This document shows, piece after piece, positions 6,141 to 15,231 of a DNA stretch of 61,784 nt. Origin of the DNA: an uncultured Collinsella sp. (GTDB lineage: Bacteria > Actinomycetota > Coriobacteriia > Coriobacteriales > Coriobacteriaceae); the NCBI GenBank assembly GCA_900752215.1, contig CAADUO010000024.1, forward strand, positions 1 through 61,784. Direction: 5' to 3'. Under the pieces are notes generated by a model. That model saw nothing but the letters and a program-made list of their open reading frames with translations. It did not search any database and was not told the DNA's origin. The position numbers and the translations under genes were made by a program. Positions within the stretch are counted from its first letter, which is position 1. Each line of letters opens with the position of its first letter.

Positions 6141-8783
6141 CTACAGCGCGCCGGAACCGGCTTGCATCATGCCACCGGGACCCGAGCTCACGCCACTGCT
6201 CACAGGCGCGGCGTTGCCGGTGTGCGGCGCCGCCGGAGCGGTATCGCCACCGAGCGTGCCCGCCGGACGCGGTGCCGGGATCTCGCCCATACCATGGCTA
6301 AAGACAAACTTGCCGTCGGCCACATCGCACAGGACGGTATCGCCCTCGCCCCACTCGCCGGCCAGCAGCTCCTCGGACAGCGGATCCTCGATGAGCTTTT
6401 GGATGGCACGACGCAGCGGACGCGCACCGTTGGTGAGGTCGGTGCCCTCGGCCACGATCTTGTCGTAGGCCGCATCGGTGAGCTTGATGTTCATGCCGTT
6501 GGCAATCAGGCGCTGACGCAGGTCGTCCACCAGCAGGTGCGCGATCTTGGTCAGGTTCTCGCCCGAAAGCTTCTGGAACACCACGATGTCGTCGATACGG
6601 TTGAGCAGCTCGGGGCGGAACAGGCGCTTGAGCTCGCCCATTGCACGGCCCTTAATCTCGCTCGAGGTAAGGCCCTGCTCGCCGGTGGTGCCGAAGCCAA
6701 CGCTCGCATCCTGCGCAATCTCGCGGGCGCCCACGTTGGACGTCATGATGATCACGGTATTACGGAAGTCGACCGTTTTGCCCTGGCTATCGGTCAGGCG
6801 GCCCTCCTCCAGCACCTGCAGCAGAATGTTGAAGATATCGGGGTGCGCCTTCTCGATCTCGTCGAACAGCACGACCGAGTACGGGTGACGACGAACGGCC
6901 TTGGTGAGCTGACCGCCCTCGTCATGGCCAACGTAGCCCGGGGGGCTACCGATAAGCTTGGAGACCTCGAACTCGCTGCCGAACTCCGACATGTCGAAGC
7001 TGATGAGCGCGTCCTTGCTGCCAAAGAGATACTCGGCGAGCGTCTTGGCGAGCTCGGTCTTGCCCGTGCCGGTGGGACCCAGGAAGATAAAGCTACCGCC
7101 GGGGCGACGCGGATCCTTGAGCGGCGAGCGACTGCGGCGCACGGCCTTGGCAACGGCCTCGACGGCCTCGTCCTGGCCGATAATGCGGGTCTTGAGCACG
7201 CTTTCGGCCTGTAGCAGGCGACGGCTCTCGCTCTCGGTAAGCGAGGACACCGGCACGCCCGAGGTCACGGACACGATATCGGCGATCTGGCTCACGTCAA
7301 TAGTGAGCGGGCTCGCGTCGAGCTCGGCCGTCCAGGCAGCCTTTGCCTCGGCAAGCTCAATCTCGGCAGCCTTTTGCTGCTCAGTGATCTCGGCGGCCTT
7401 GTTCATGTCGTCGCTCTCGGTGGCCTCCTGTGCGGCAGCCTTGAGCTCCTCGACGCGATGCTCGGCCTCGCGCACCGGCTCGGGCGCGCGATTGGCGGCA
7501 ATGCGGGCGCGGGCACCGGCCTCGTCGATGAGATCGATGGCCTTATCGGGCAGGAAGCGGTCCTGAATGTAGCGGTTGGAGAGGTTCGCGGCGGCCTCGA
7601 TAGCACCCTGTGTGTAACGCACATGGTGGTGCTCCTCGTAGCGCGGCTTGAGCGCGGTCAGGATCTTGACCGTGTCCTCGACGCTCGGCTCCTCGACATC
7701 GATGGTCTGGAAGCGACGCTCAAAGGCCGGATCCTTGGTGAGGTACTTGCGGAACTCCTCTGCCGTCGTGGCACCGATGATCTGGAAGGCGCCGCGCGCG
7801 AGCACGGGCTTGAGCATGGAGCTTGCATCGATGGAACCCTCGGCAGAACCGGCACCGATGATGGTGTGCATCTCGTCGATAAACAGGATGACGTCGTCGG
7901 CCTCGGTTGCCTCCTGTATCACGTTCTTGAGGCGCTCCTCAAACTCGCCGCGATACTTGGCGCCCGCGACAAGACCCGGCAGGTCGAGCGTCCAGATGTT
8001 CTGGTTCATAAGGTTCTCAGGCACGTTGCCGGCAGCGATCTGCTGCGCCAGGCCCTCGACGATGGCCGTCTTGCCCACACCGGGGTCACCCAAGATAAGC
8101 GGGTTGTTCTTGGTGCGGCGCGAAAGAATTTCCATCATACGCTGGACTTCCTTTTCGCGGCCGATCACGGGGTCGAGCTCGCCGTCGCGTGCTTTCTGCG
8201 TAAGGTTGGTGGCGAACTGCTTGAGTGTATCGGTGCCGCCCCCCTTTTGCTGCGAGGCGTCCGAACCGCTAAAGAACGGCAGGCCCGCACCGGGACGCCC
8301 GGCACCGGCGCCGGCGAGCGGACGCTTCTTATCCTGATCCTTGGCGGTAAGCTTCTCGATGGCTTTTTTAATGGAAGCGGACGACACACCCAGGCGCATG
8401 AGGATGTCCATGGCCATGCCGTTGCCCTCTTCGACGATACCGATGAGCAGGTGCTCGGTCGACACATAGGTCTGGTTGTTCTCGCGTGCCACGCGGAAAG
8501 AGCGCTCCATCACGCTGATGACGAGCGGCGTAAAGGCGAGCTTAGCGGCCTCGGTCTCCTCGCTGGACTCGGGAACGGTAGTCTGGACCTCTTTGAGTGT
8601 GTCCATGATGTCGTCGTAGGCGATATCGAGCGAGCGCAGCGCCTCGGCGGCAATGCCCTCGTCCTCCTTGGCGAGCGCGAGCAGCAGATGCTCGGTACCC
8701 ACCTTATTTGAGTGCAGATCGAGCGCCTCCTGTTTGGCCATCGACATGACCTTGCGCGCTCGATCGGTAAATCTATCTAACAT
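6141..8783 (-). CDS. clpC: ClpC: AAA+ unfoldase of the Clp protease
   Basis: An 880-residue class I Clp ATPase. It has an N-terminal double Clp_N repeat (MLDRFTDRARKVMSMAKQEA onward); NBD1 with Walker A GDPGVGKT (around 232) and Walker B ILFIDEMHT (around 300); a middle domain with a UVR-like segment (around 420-500); and NBD2 with Walker A GPTGTGKT (around 568) and VVLFDEIEKAHPD. A VGF tripeptide near 694, where ClpP-docking loops lie, supports partnership with ClpP. The last roughly 45 residues are Pro/Gly/Ala-rich and outside the conserved core. Start ATG 8783 is chosen for AAGGA upstream and the family N-terminus. I see no CtsR boxes; a hairpin sits about 30 bp upstream. Confidence 0.96.
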   Translation of the reverse strand: MLDRFTDRARKVMSMAKQEALDLHSNKVGTEHLLLALAKEDEGIAAEALRSLDIAYDDIMDTLKEVQTTVPESSEETEAAKLAFTPLVISVMERSFRVARENNQTYVSTEHLLIGIVEEGNGMAMDILMRLGVSSASIKKAIEKLTAKDQDKKRPLAGAGAGRPGAGLPFFSGSDASQQKGGGTDTLKQFATNLTQKARDGELDPVIGREKEVQRMMEILSRRTKNNPLILGDPGVGKTAIVEGLAQQIAAGNVPENLMNQNIWTLDLPGLVAGAKYRGEFEERLKNVIQEATEADDVILFIDEMHTIIGAGSAEGSIDASSMLKPVLARGAFQIIGATTAEEFRKYLTKDPAFERRFQTIDVEEPSVEDTVKILTALKPRYEEHHHVRYTQGAIEAAANLSNRYIQDRFLPDKAIDLIDEAGARARIAANRAPEPVREAEHRVEELKAAAQEATESDDMNKAAEITEQQKAAEIELAEAKAAWTAELDASPLTIDVSQIADIVSVTSGVPVSSLTESESRRLLQAESVLKTRIIGQDEAVEAVAKAVRRSRSPLKDPRRPGGSFIFLGPTGTGKTELAKTLAEYLFGSKDALISFDMSEFGSEFEVSKLIGSPPGYVGHDEGGQLTKAVRRHPYSVVLFDEIEKAHPDIFNILLQVLEEGRLTDSQGKTVDFRNTVIIMTSNVGAREIAQDASVGFGTTGEQGLTSSEIKGRAMGELKRLFRPELLNRIDDIVVFQKLSGENLTKIAHLLVDDLRQRLIANGMNIKLTDAAYDKIVAEGTDLTNGARPLRRAIQKLIEDPLSEELLAGEWGEGDTVLCDVADGKFVFSHGMGEIPAPRPAGTLGGDTAPAAPHTGNAAPVSSGVSSGPGGMMQAGSGAL

Positions 8784-8814
8784 GCTCGTTTCCTTACATG
8801 AGTTCATCGAAATC

Positions 8815-8842
8815 AAAACGCCCGCCCGTCGGCGGCGCTTTT
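8815..8842. terminator. Hairpin between the TetR gene and clpC
   Basis: A GC-rich stem (CGCCCGCC against GGCGGCG, one bulged base) flanked by AAAA and TTTT lies about 30 bp upstream of clpC and about 130 bp beyond the TetR stop. It can end transcription from the TetR operon, and from its position could act in the clpC leader. Confidence 0.5.
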
Positions 8843-8975
8843 GTCTCTTTACCCACAGGTTGTCTATGTTAACAGCTGGAGGAATATCTATAAACCCGGC
8901 TCACATGAATGCAGGTTATGACCGCATCGCGGGACTCACCGCGCGATGCGCGACAGGCGCCCCGCAAGAGAAACC

Positions 8976-9665
8976 CTAGGCGTCTTTCACCACGTCGGGA
9001 CTCGTCGCACGCGATGCGCGATAGGCATCGGCCTCCTTGGAGACGCGTTCGAGCAGCTCGGATGTATCGACGCCCTCGACTTGCGCGACCGTTTCCACCG
9101 TCTGCATGGCGACCGCCCTCAGGTACGCGCACGCGCTGTCCCCCGGCTGCTCGAGGTCTATCTCCTCGCCGCCCTCCCGGGCAAAGCCGACCGCCATCAC
9201 AAAGCCCATGATGCCCGAGACCAGAAAGCCCACCGCAAAGCTCGAATCTGCCTTGAGCTCTTCTCCGTCGGGGTGGACGATCTCTCTCACGCGGTCGATG
9301 ATGATCGTATGGATGCCCTGCACGACCTGCTCGGCGGCACCCGCCCTCATGGTGATGACGATGCGCCGCAGCAGGCAGCGGACGTCGCGCCGGTCGAACG
9401 CCGAAAGGTCGCCCTCGCTCGAAAAATGCCAGAGGGCATCGGTGATGAGCTCGTTATCCTGCAGCAGCTGGGCTATGGCGATGGCGACGAGTTCATCGAA
9501 ATCGTGAAAATAGTAGTAAAACGTTCCGCGATTGCACTGGGCGGCGCGGGTCACCTCGCCAACCGACAGCTCGAAGATGCTGTTGTTCTCGATGAGCTCC
9601 CAAAACGCCTCGATGATACGGGTGCGTGCATCGGGCGCATCGGCGTCCTTACGCGGTCTCGCCAT
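8976..9665 (-). CDS. TetR-family transcriptional regulator
   Basis: A 229-residue TetR regulator. The N-terminal helix-turn-helix is visible in ARTRIIEAFWELIENNSIFE, then LSVGEVTRAAQCNRGTFYYY and FHDFDELVA. The C-terminal ligand domain is variable and its effector is unknown. The gene begins inside the 3' end of the giant activase gene (17-nt overlap using ATG 9665; a GTG at 9674 is an alternative), so the two are co-transcribed. A perfect palindrome upstream of the activase (14138-14158) is the likely operator, giving feedback control of the whole operon. Confidence 0.88.
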   Translation of the reverse strand: MARPRKDADAPDARTRIIEAFWELIENNSIFELSVGEVTRAAQCNRGTFYYYFHDFDELVAIAIAQLLQDNELITDALWHFSSEGDLSAFDRRDVRCLLRRIVITMRAGAAEQVVQGIHTIIIDRVREIVHPDGEELKADSSFAVGFLVSGIMGFVMAVGFAREGGEEIDLEQPGDSACAYLRAVAMQTVETVAQVEGVDTSELLERVSKEADAYRASRATSPDVVKDA

Positions 9666-12600
9666 GCGCCTCACCGCACCCCTGCGCCTTGGCGTTCATG
9701 ATGAGCATCTGAAGACGGTTCTCCACGTTGGCGAAGCTCACGTCGGGATCGTAGTCGAGCGGCAGGAACTGCGCCGTGGGATACTGCTCCTTGAGCGCAT
9801 GGATGAGCCCGCGCCCCACGACATGGTTGGGCAGACACCCGAACGGCTGCAGGATCACGAAGTTGCGGCAGCCGCGCTTGGCGTGCTCGAGAATCTCCGC
9901 CGGAATCAGCACGCCCTCGCCCGCATCGAACGTATGGTGCAGGATCTTATCGCTCGCGCGCACGAGCTCGGGCATGCGCGTCGGCGGCTCGTAGAGCGGG
10001 CTCGCCGCGCCCAGGCGGTCGCAACGGTCGTGCGCGAGCTCGAACAGGTTGTCCGCCGTGGCGTACCAGGCCTTTTCGGGCAGCGACAGGTCGACGTGGA
10101 ACTCGCGCGACTGCGCATGCTTGTAGAAATAGGTCTTGCGGATCACGTCGGTCATGCGCGCCTCGATGACCTCGAGCCCGTTGTCCTCGAGGTAGCGCTC
10201 GATCTCGTGGTTGGCGCCGAGATGGAAATTGAGCAGGTACTCGCCCACGATGAGAACGGTCGGATGCGGGTTCGAGCGGTCGTACGGAACGGCGTCCATG
10301 ATCGTAAGCGCGCGTTTGAAGCCCGTCGCCTGGCCTCTCAGCCCGGAGCGCTCCATGCCCTCGATAACCTCATCGAGCGCGCGGTCGAACGCAGCGTCCG
10401 CCGCGCCCTTCTCGAGCTCGTAGGGACGGATGCGTCTAAGCATGGCCTCGAGGGCATCGATCATGGGAAGACCGTAGGCGATCTGGATGCTCGGGCCAAG
10501 GCCGAGCTTGAAGCCCGGATGCGCATTGTGGGCATCGACGTCGTCGTTGGTGAGCACCGGGACATAGTCGTATCCCGCGTCGTCGAGCGCGCGGCGCAGC
10601 AGGGGCATGTAGTGCGTCAGGCGGCAGTCGCCGATATACTTGCCAGTCACCACGGCGACGTCGTGCGGGTCGTACTTACCGCTCTCGAGTGCCGCGAGCG
10701 CCTCGCCGATCACGATTTGCGCGGGGAAGCAGATGTCGTTGTGCACATAGCGTTTGCCCAGGCGGATGGCATCCTCGCGCCCGATATCAAGGGCCTCGGC
10801 GCGCACGCCCTGATTGCGCATCGCCGCGGTCATGAGCCTGCAGAACGCATGGGAGGTGTTGGGGACCAGCGCGATCTTGTCGTGCCGGTCGCGCTTGGTG
10901 TACTTGACCTTATACGGGTCGTCGAGCGGATGGACCGCGTGCACCCGGGCGCCCTCGGCACGCTCCTCCGCGCGACGACGGTTGACCGACTCGATAAACG
11001 AACGCACGCGAATGCCCATGGGACCGGCGACGTCGCTCTCATCGAGCTTGATCATCAGCGGAACCTTGGAGCCCATCTCGCCCATCATGCGCGCGATCTC
11101 GTCGGTGAGATACGCATCGTGGCCGCAGCCGAAGCTGCCCATCTGCACGAGCTCGAGCTCGGGCGTCGATGCGACGATGACCGCGCACGACAGCATGCGC
11201 GCATGGTAGTTGTTCACGATGTCGATGCGGCTGTTGGAAAGATCGACGTTGCAGACCCCCGGCACCGCATCGGGCGTCAGCACGGGGATGCCGCGCTCAG
11301 AGAAGAGCTTGGGCAGCCCGTGGTTGACCAGCGGGTCGTTGTGGTACGGGCGCGAAGCGATCACCACCGCGTAGCCGCCGTCCTCGCGCACGTTCTCGAG
11401 CACCTGCCTGCCGCGCAGCTGCAGCTGGTTCTCAAACGTCTCCTGCGCGCGGTCCGCCTGCTCGGTCGCCTTGGCAACCAGGTCGGCATCGATATCGAAG
11501 GTCTCCTTGCACCACGCCTTGAGCTGGCGGTTTCGGTCGCCCTCGTCGTACCAGTGGAACAGCGGCGTATCGAACGGAACGCCGAAACGCTCCTCCGGGT
11601 TATCGGAATTGCGCATCACGTAGGGGTATCCCTTTACGACGGCGCACATCCACTCGCTGGTAGAGGCGGTGTTTTCGGTGGGCACCGTCGTGATGATGGG
11701 CATGAAGATGCGGTCGACGCCGGCGTCGACGAGATTGCGGATGTGCCCGTGGACGAGCTTGGCCGGGAAGCACACGGTGTCGGATGTGACGTGCGCCAGA
11801 CCGCGCTCGTACATCGCCTTGGTGCTGCGTCCCGAGACGCGCACCTTAAAGCCGAGCGTGCTGAAGAACGTCGACCAGAACGGCATGGTGTCCCAGAACT
11901 CGAGCACACGGGGAATGCCGATCGTGACATCGCGCCCCCCGCTGACGGGAACCGTGGGGTACGACTCGAACAGCAGCTTCTCGCGGTCGACAAAGAGATT
12001 GGGGGCAGCCGCGGTCCGGTCGCGCCCCGTGCCGGGTGCCTGTGCCTCGCAAGCACCCTGCGGACGCAGCTCCTCCGCCGCGGGAACCTCGCGCACGAGC
12101 TCATCCCATGAGATGGCGCCGCCGCGCGGGCAGCGATTGCCCGTGACGTAAAGCGAGCCGTCGCCAAATGCCACGACCGCGCGCTGGCAGCGGTTGTTGC
12201 ACCGACGGCAGGTAACGCCGCCGAACTCGCGATGCTCGAAGCGCTCCACGCCATCGAGCCCGATAAACGACGTGCCGGCGTCGCCCTTGCGGCATTCCTC
12301 GCGCGCGAGCAGGGCGATACCGATAGCGCCCATCAGCCCCGGGTGGGGCGCACGCGTGACGGGTTTGCCCAGATACTGCTCGAATGCGCGCAGCACCGCG
12401 TCGTTTCGGAACGTGCCGCCCTGGACGACGACTTTGTCGCCCAGACGGTTGAGATTTGAAACGCGAATGACCTTGGTGAACACGTTCTCGATAATCGAAC
12501 GGCAGAGACCGGCCATGATGTCGCCCGGACCCTTACCGCGCCGCTGCTCGGAAACGACGCTGCTGTTCATGAACACCGTGCAGCGGCTGCCGAGAACGGC

Positions 12601-14088
12601 GGGGGCTTTGGACGAAAATGCCTCGGTCGCGATATCCTCAACGGCTATTCCGAGGTTTTTGGCAAAACCCTCGAGGAACGAGCCGCAGCCCGCAGAGCAC
12701 GCCTCGTTGACGACGATATCGGTCAGCACGCCGTGGTTGAGCCAGATGGCCTTCATATCCTGTCCGCCGATGTCGAGCACGAAGGTCGCATCGGGAACGC
12801 ATGCGCACGCGGCGCGGGCGTGCGCGACCGTCTCGACCGTATGGTAGTCGGCGTGGAACGCGCGCGCGAAAAGCTCCTCGCCGTATCCCGTGGTGCCCAC
12901 GGCATCGATCGCAAGCGTGACTCCCGCTGTCTCCCAGCGGTTCTTCAAGCTGACAAGACCCTGTTGGGCGACGTCGAGCGGTCTGCCGTTATTAGACGCG
13001 TAGAACGAATCGACAAGCTCACCCGCCTCATCGACCAGGGCGAACTTGGTCGTCGTGCTCCCCGAATCGATACCGAGCGCCACACGCACCGTCTCTCCGG
13101 GCGCATACGCATCCGGACCCTTTGCCGGCGTCTCTTTGCCATGGCGTGCCGTAAAATCCGCCTGCTCGGCAGGTGTGGCAAAAAAGGGCTGGGCAAGACG
13201 TCCCTCCCCGCTTGCGGGCGCGACCGTCTCGAGCTTATCCAGCCGGACAAAAGCGTCGGGAAGGTCGATCGGTTGGGACGATGCGAACATGTCGGTCAGC
13301 GACAGGGCGGCACCGCGCGCGACCATGATCTGCGGATCGCGCGGAACGATAACCTGATCGTCCGATAGATTCAGTTGCTCCCGGAACACGCGGACCAGTG
13401 TGGGGTTGTAGGCGAGCGTACCGCCCTCGAAGATTACCGGCGGCTCGATGTCGATACCCTGGGCCAGACCGCCGATCGTTTGGCGGGCGACCGCGTGAAG
13501 CGCCGAAAGCGCCAGGTCGGTGGTAGGAATGCCCTCGTTGAGCAGCGGCTGGATATCGGTCTTTGCGTACACGCCGCAGCGGCCCGAGACCTCGTGGACG
13601 GTCGTTCCCCGGCTTGCGAGCTGCTCGAACTCGCCCGATTCGGTGCCGACCCCCATGAGCTTTGCCATCTCGTCGATAAATGCACCGGTACCGCCTGCGC
13701 ACGAGCCGTTCATGCGCATGTCGGCAACCTCGATGTCTCCCTTATCGTTGGTGCGGAAGAAGATCATCTTGGCGTCTTGGCCGCCCAGCTCGATGGCGCA
13801 GCGCGTCTGCGGATAGAACCTGCTGATCGCGAGCGCGTTGGCGACCACCTCCTGAACGTACGAGGCGCCCAGCGCGGTCGCGATATCGCGCGCACCCGAG
13901 CCGGTCACCGCAACGCGCAGTGACTCATGGGGAAAGCGCTCGGCGAGCTCGCCGAGCATGGCGCGCACGCTCGCTGTCTGACACGCCCCGTGGCGGCGAT
14001 ATCCCCACCACGCCTCGGTCATATCCTCGTGCATCGCGTAAACTTTGGTCGTCGTCGACCCTACGTCCAGTCCTACTAGCAACGCCAT
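9649..14088 (-). CDS. Giant acyl-CoA dehydratase activase-related fusion (two BcrAD/BadFG ATPase domains plus HgdB-like region)
   Basis: A 1479-residue fusion. Two ASKHA-fold activase domains open the protein: ALLVGLDVGSTTTKVYA (residues 1 to about 290) and ALGIDSGSTTTKFALVDEAG (about 335 to 600), each with SCAGGTGAF- or SAGCGSFLEGF-like iron-sulfur signatures. A cysteine cluster CRRCNNRCQ follows near 629, then a DUF2229 region (GIPRVLEFWDTMPFW near 727; DTVCFPAKLVHGH), then a long region resembling 2-hydroxyacyl-CoA dehydratase D-components. Small activases use ATP to inject an electron into radical 2-hydroxyacyl-CoA dehydratases; the substrate of these giant forms is unknown to me. It is the first gene of an operon with the overlapping TetR regulator. 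Confidence 0.88.
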   Translation of the reverse strand: MALLVGLDVGSTTTKVYAMHEDMTEAWWGYRRHGACQTASVRAMLGELAERFPHESLRVAVTGSGARDIATALGASYVQEVVANALAISRFYPQTRCAIELGGQDAKMIFFRTNDKGDIEVADMRMNGSCAGGTGAFIDEMAKLMGVGTESGEFEQLASRGTTVHEVSGRCGVYAKTDIQPLLNEGIPTTDLALSALHAVARQTIGGLAQGIDIEPPVIFEGGTLAYNPTLVRVFREQLNLSDDQVIVPRDPQIMVARGAALSLTDMFASSQPIDLPDAFVRLDKLETVAPASGEGRLAQPFFATPAEQADFTARHGKETPAKGPDAYAPGETVRVALGIDSGSTTTKFALVDEAGELVDSFYASNNGRPLDVAQQGLVSLKNRWETAGVTLAIDAVGTTGYGEELFARAFHADYHTVETVAHARAACACVPDATFVLDIGGQDMKAIWLNHGVLTDIVVNEACSAGCGSFLEGFAKNLGIAVEDIATEAFSSKAPAVLGSRCTVFMNSSVVSEQRRGKGPGDIMAGLCRSIIENVFTKVIRVSNLNRLGDKVVVQGGTFRNDAVLRAFEQYLGKPVTRAPHPGLMGAIGIALLAREECRKGDAGTSFIGLDGVERFEHREFGGVTCRRCNNRCQRAVVAFGDGSLYVTGNRCPRGGAISWDELVREVPAAEELRPQGACEAQAPGTGRDRTAAAPNLFVDREKLLFESYPTVPVSGGRDVTIGIPRVLEFWDTMPFWSTFFSTLGFKVRVSGRSTKAMYERGLAHVTSDTVCFPAKLVHGHIRNLVDAGVDRIFMPIITTVPTENTASTSEWMCAVVKGYPYVMRNSDNPEERFGVPFDTPLFHWYDEGDRNRQLKAWCKETFDIDADLVAKATEQADRAQETFENQLQLRGRQVLENVREDGGYAVVIASRPYHNDPLVNHGLPKLFSERGIPVLTPDAVPGVCNVDLSNSRIDIVNNYHARMLSCAVIVASTPELELVQMGSFGCGHDAYLTDEIARMMGEMGSKVPLMIKLDESDVAGPMGIRVRSFIESVNRRRAEERAEGARVHAVHPLDDPYKVKYTKRDRHDKIALVPNTSHAFCRLMTAAMRNQGVRAEALDIGREDAIRLGKRYVHNDICFPAQIVIGEALAALESGKYDPHDVAVVTGKYIGDCRLTHYMPLLRRALDDAGYDYVPVLTNDDVDAHNAHPGFKLGLGPSIQIAYGLPMIDALEAMLRRIRPYELEKGAADAAFDRALDEVIEGMERSGLRGQATGFKRALTIMDAVPYDRSNPHPTVLIVGEYLLNFHLGANHEIERYLEDNGLEVIEARMTDVIRKTYFYKHAQSREFHVDLSLPEKAWYATADNLFELAHDRCDRLGAASPLYEPPTRMPELVRASDKILHHTFDAGEGVLIPAEILEHAKRGCRNFVILQPFGCLPNHVVGRGLIHALKEQYPTAQFLPLDYDPDVSFANVENRLQMLIMNAKAQGCGEAHGETA

Positions 14089-14137
14089 AATGCTCCGTCT
14101 CTCGCATTTTTCCCGCTAGAGATATACCACTCTACGT

Positions 14138-14158
14138 AATACAACAGACTGTTGTATT
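14138..14158. promoter_or_regulatory. TetR-type operator upstream of the activase gene
   Basis: A perfect palindrome with 10-bp arms (AATACAACAG and CTGTTGTATT) around one central base lies 50 bp before the activase start. Size and symmetry are typical of TetR dimer operators, and the only regulator gene in the operon is TetR type. Binding is inferred. Confidence 0.75.
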
Positions 14159-14175
14159 TAAACTCCGTATAAAAA

Positions 14176-14203
14176 GCGGCTGCCGAAACGCTTCAGCAGC
14201 CGC
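14176..14203 (-). terminator. Terminator downstream of the DUF2798 gene
   Basis: An 8-bp stem (GCGGCTGC against GCAGCCGC) is followed on the minus strand by TTTTTAT, a good intrinsic terminator. It lies about 165 bp after the DUF2798 stop. I see nothing else in the intervening 14204-14369. Confidence 0.8.
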
Positions 14204-14369
14204 CGAATGCACCAACAGATTGTTCTGCGCGCTAGCACGTCGGGCAACGGAGCAGCACGGGACCTCCGGTCATGCGCACCGCTCACGCCCGCGATGTCGC
14301 CGAGAGAGCTATCCACGCTTAGGGCTCCAACCAAGCAAGTCGCCCGCGCTCAGCAGATCCCTAAGCGAG

Positions 14370-14918
14370 CTACTCGCACTCAGGAGCCATAGCCTGCTCC
14401 AAGAGCTCGGCATGCTCCTCCTCGAAAACCGTCCCCACAGGGAAGGCGCGACGGAAGACGAAGTGGGAAATCGGACCGGCTACCAAAAGGTTCCACGGCA
14501 GCGCCATCACAAAATTATGCGGGATGTTGATCATCCAGATCGCGGGCACGGAATACAGGTTCGCAAGGATGCCGCCGGGCATGTGCGTCAGACCCTCGCA
14601 GGCACCGTACAGCGACATGATGATAACCATGGGAACGACCATGCAGGAGCTGACGGCGAGCGTCATGGCAAGCGGCGAGCTCTTGCCCGGCGTGACCAAG
14701 TACTTAAAGGCGAAACCCTTGGCGAGCGGGCTGGCGACGAACCAGTCGCAGCACATGGCAAAAATGTAGGCACCGGGGAAGCCGAGCCACGCAGCGGCAA
14801 CGACCTCGCCGTTGATGGCCCCGTGCTGCAGGGCAACGTTGTAGATGCTCATCCAGAGCACCATGCAAAAGCACATGATAAAGGTGAACAGCAGGCTCTC
14901 TCGTTTGTTGATAGGCAT
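14370..14918 (-). CDS. DUF2798-family membrane protein
   Basis: A 182-residue integral membrane protein with about four hydrophobic segments in two similar halves (LLFTFIMCFCMVLWMSIYNV near the start; LAMTLAVSSCMVVPMVIIMS in the second half). This arrangement is that of DUF2798 proteins, whose function is unknown. Start ATG 14918 is preceded by AAAGGA at somewhat long spacing. It is transcribed alone, with an intrinsic terminator inside its own leader (14967-15013) and another after it. Confidence 0.75.
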   Translation of the reverse strand: MPINKRESLLFTFIMCFCMVLWMSIYNVALQHGAINGEVVAAAWLGFPGAYIFAMCCDWFVASPLAKGFAFKYLVTPGKSSPLAMTLAVSSCMVVPMVIIMSLYGACEGLTHMPGGILANLYSVPAIWMINIPHNFVMALPWNLLVAGPISHFVFRRAFPVGTVFEEEHAELLEQAMAPECE

Positions 14919-14966
14919 GAAGGGCAGATTCCTTTCTGTGTTACGCCGCGGCACCACGCAACAAAA

Positions 14967-15013
14967 ACGGGCGGGCAAGATGGAGCTGTTGGGACTTCAT
15001 CTCGCCCGCCCGT
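14967..15013 (-). terminator. Strong intrinsic terminator in the leader of the DUF2798 gene
   Basis: Sixteen-base arms (ACGGGCGGGC core against GCCCGCCCGT, one mismatch) are followed on the minus strand by TTTTTGT. It ends about 50 bp before the DUF2798 start and about 220 bp after the thrE stop. It may simply end thrE transcription, but the distance and the large loop also permit a leader attenuator. I recognise no known riboswitch in 15014-15198. Confidence 0.75.
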
Positions 15014-15198
15014 GTTACGCGCGTCTGCGACTACTTATGTGGTGGAACCAGCCTAGCACGAAACGCATGCGCTTCGTAAGCGTTGAGTTTGTGGAGATAC
15101 GGGGCACCAATAATCCCCCGACCCCATAAGTTGCGGTGGAATACGGACTGTTTTGACCCTTTAAGCAACAATTCAGTCCCGATTTCACAGCAACTCAT

Positions 15199-15231
15199 TT
15201 GGTGCAAAGTAACCTGTCCCCCTTGCACCAA
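15199..15231 (-). repeat. Stop-codon-abutting hairpin repeat, copy a (3' end of thrE)
   Basis: The thrE stop codon TAA is followed without a gap by TTGGTGCAA, a loop with GGGGGACAGGTTAC, and the pairing arm TTGCACCAA. The same stem recurs at 51013-51045, and the same loop occurs in copies at 22.8, 48.4 and 53.3 kb with other stems. Confidence 0.8.

Noticed and set aside
9532..12111. An 859-codon plus-strand frame opposite the activase gene.
   Set aside because: Low-complexity Ala/Arg/Asp composition, no family match, and the minus-strand protein is clearly real. Similar mirror frames over clpC (6162-8711), pepD, asnB, lysS, groEL and the surface protein were left out for the same reason.
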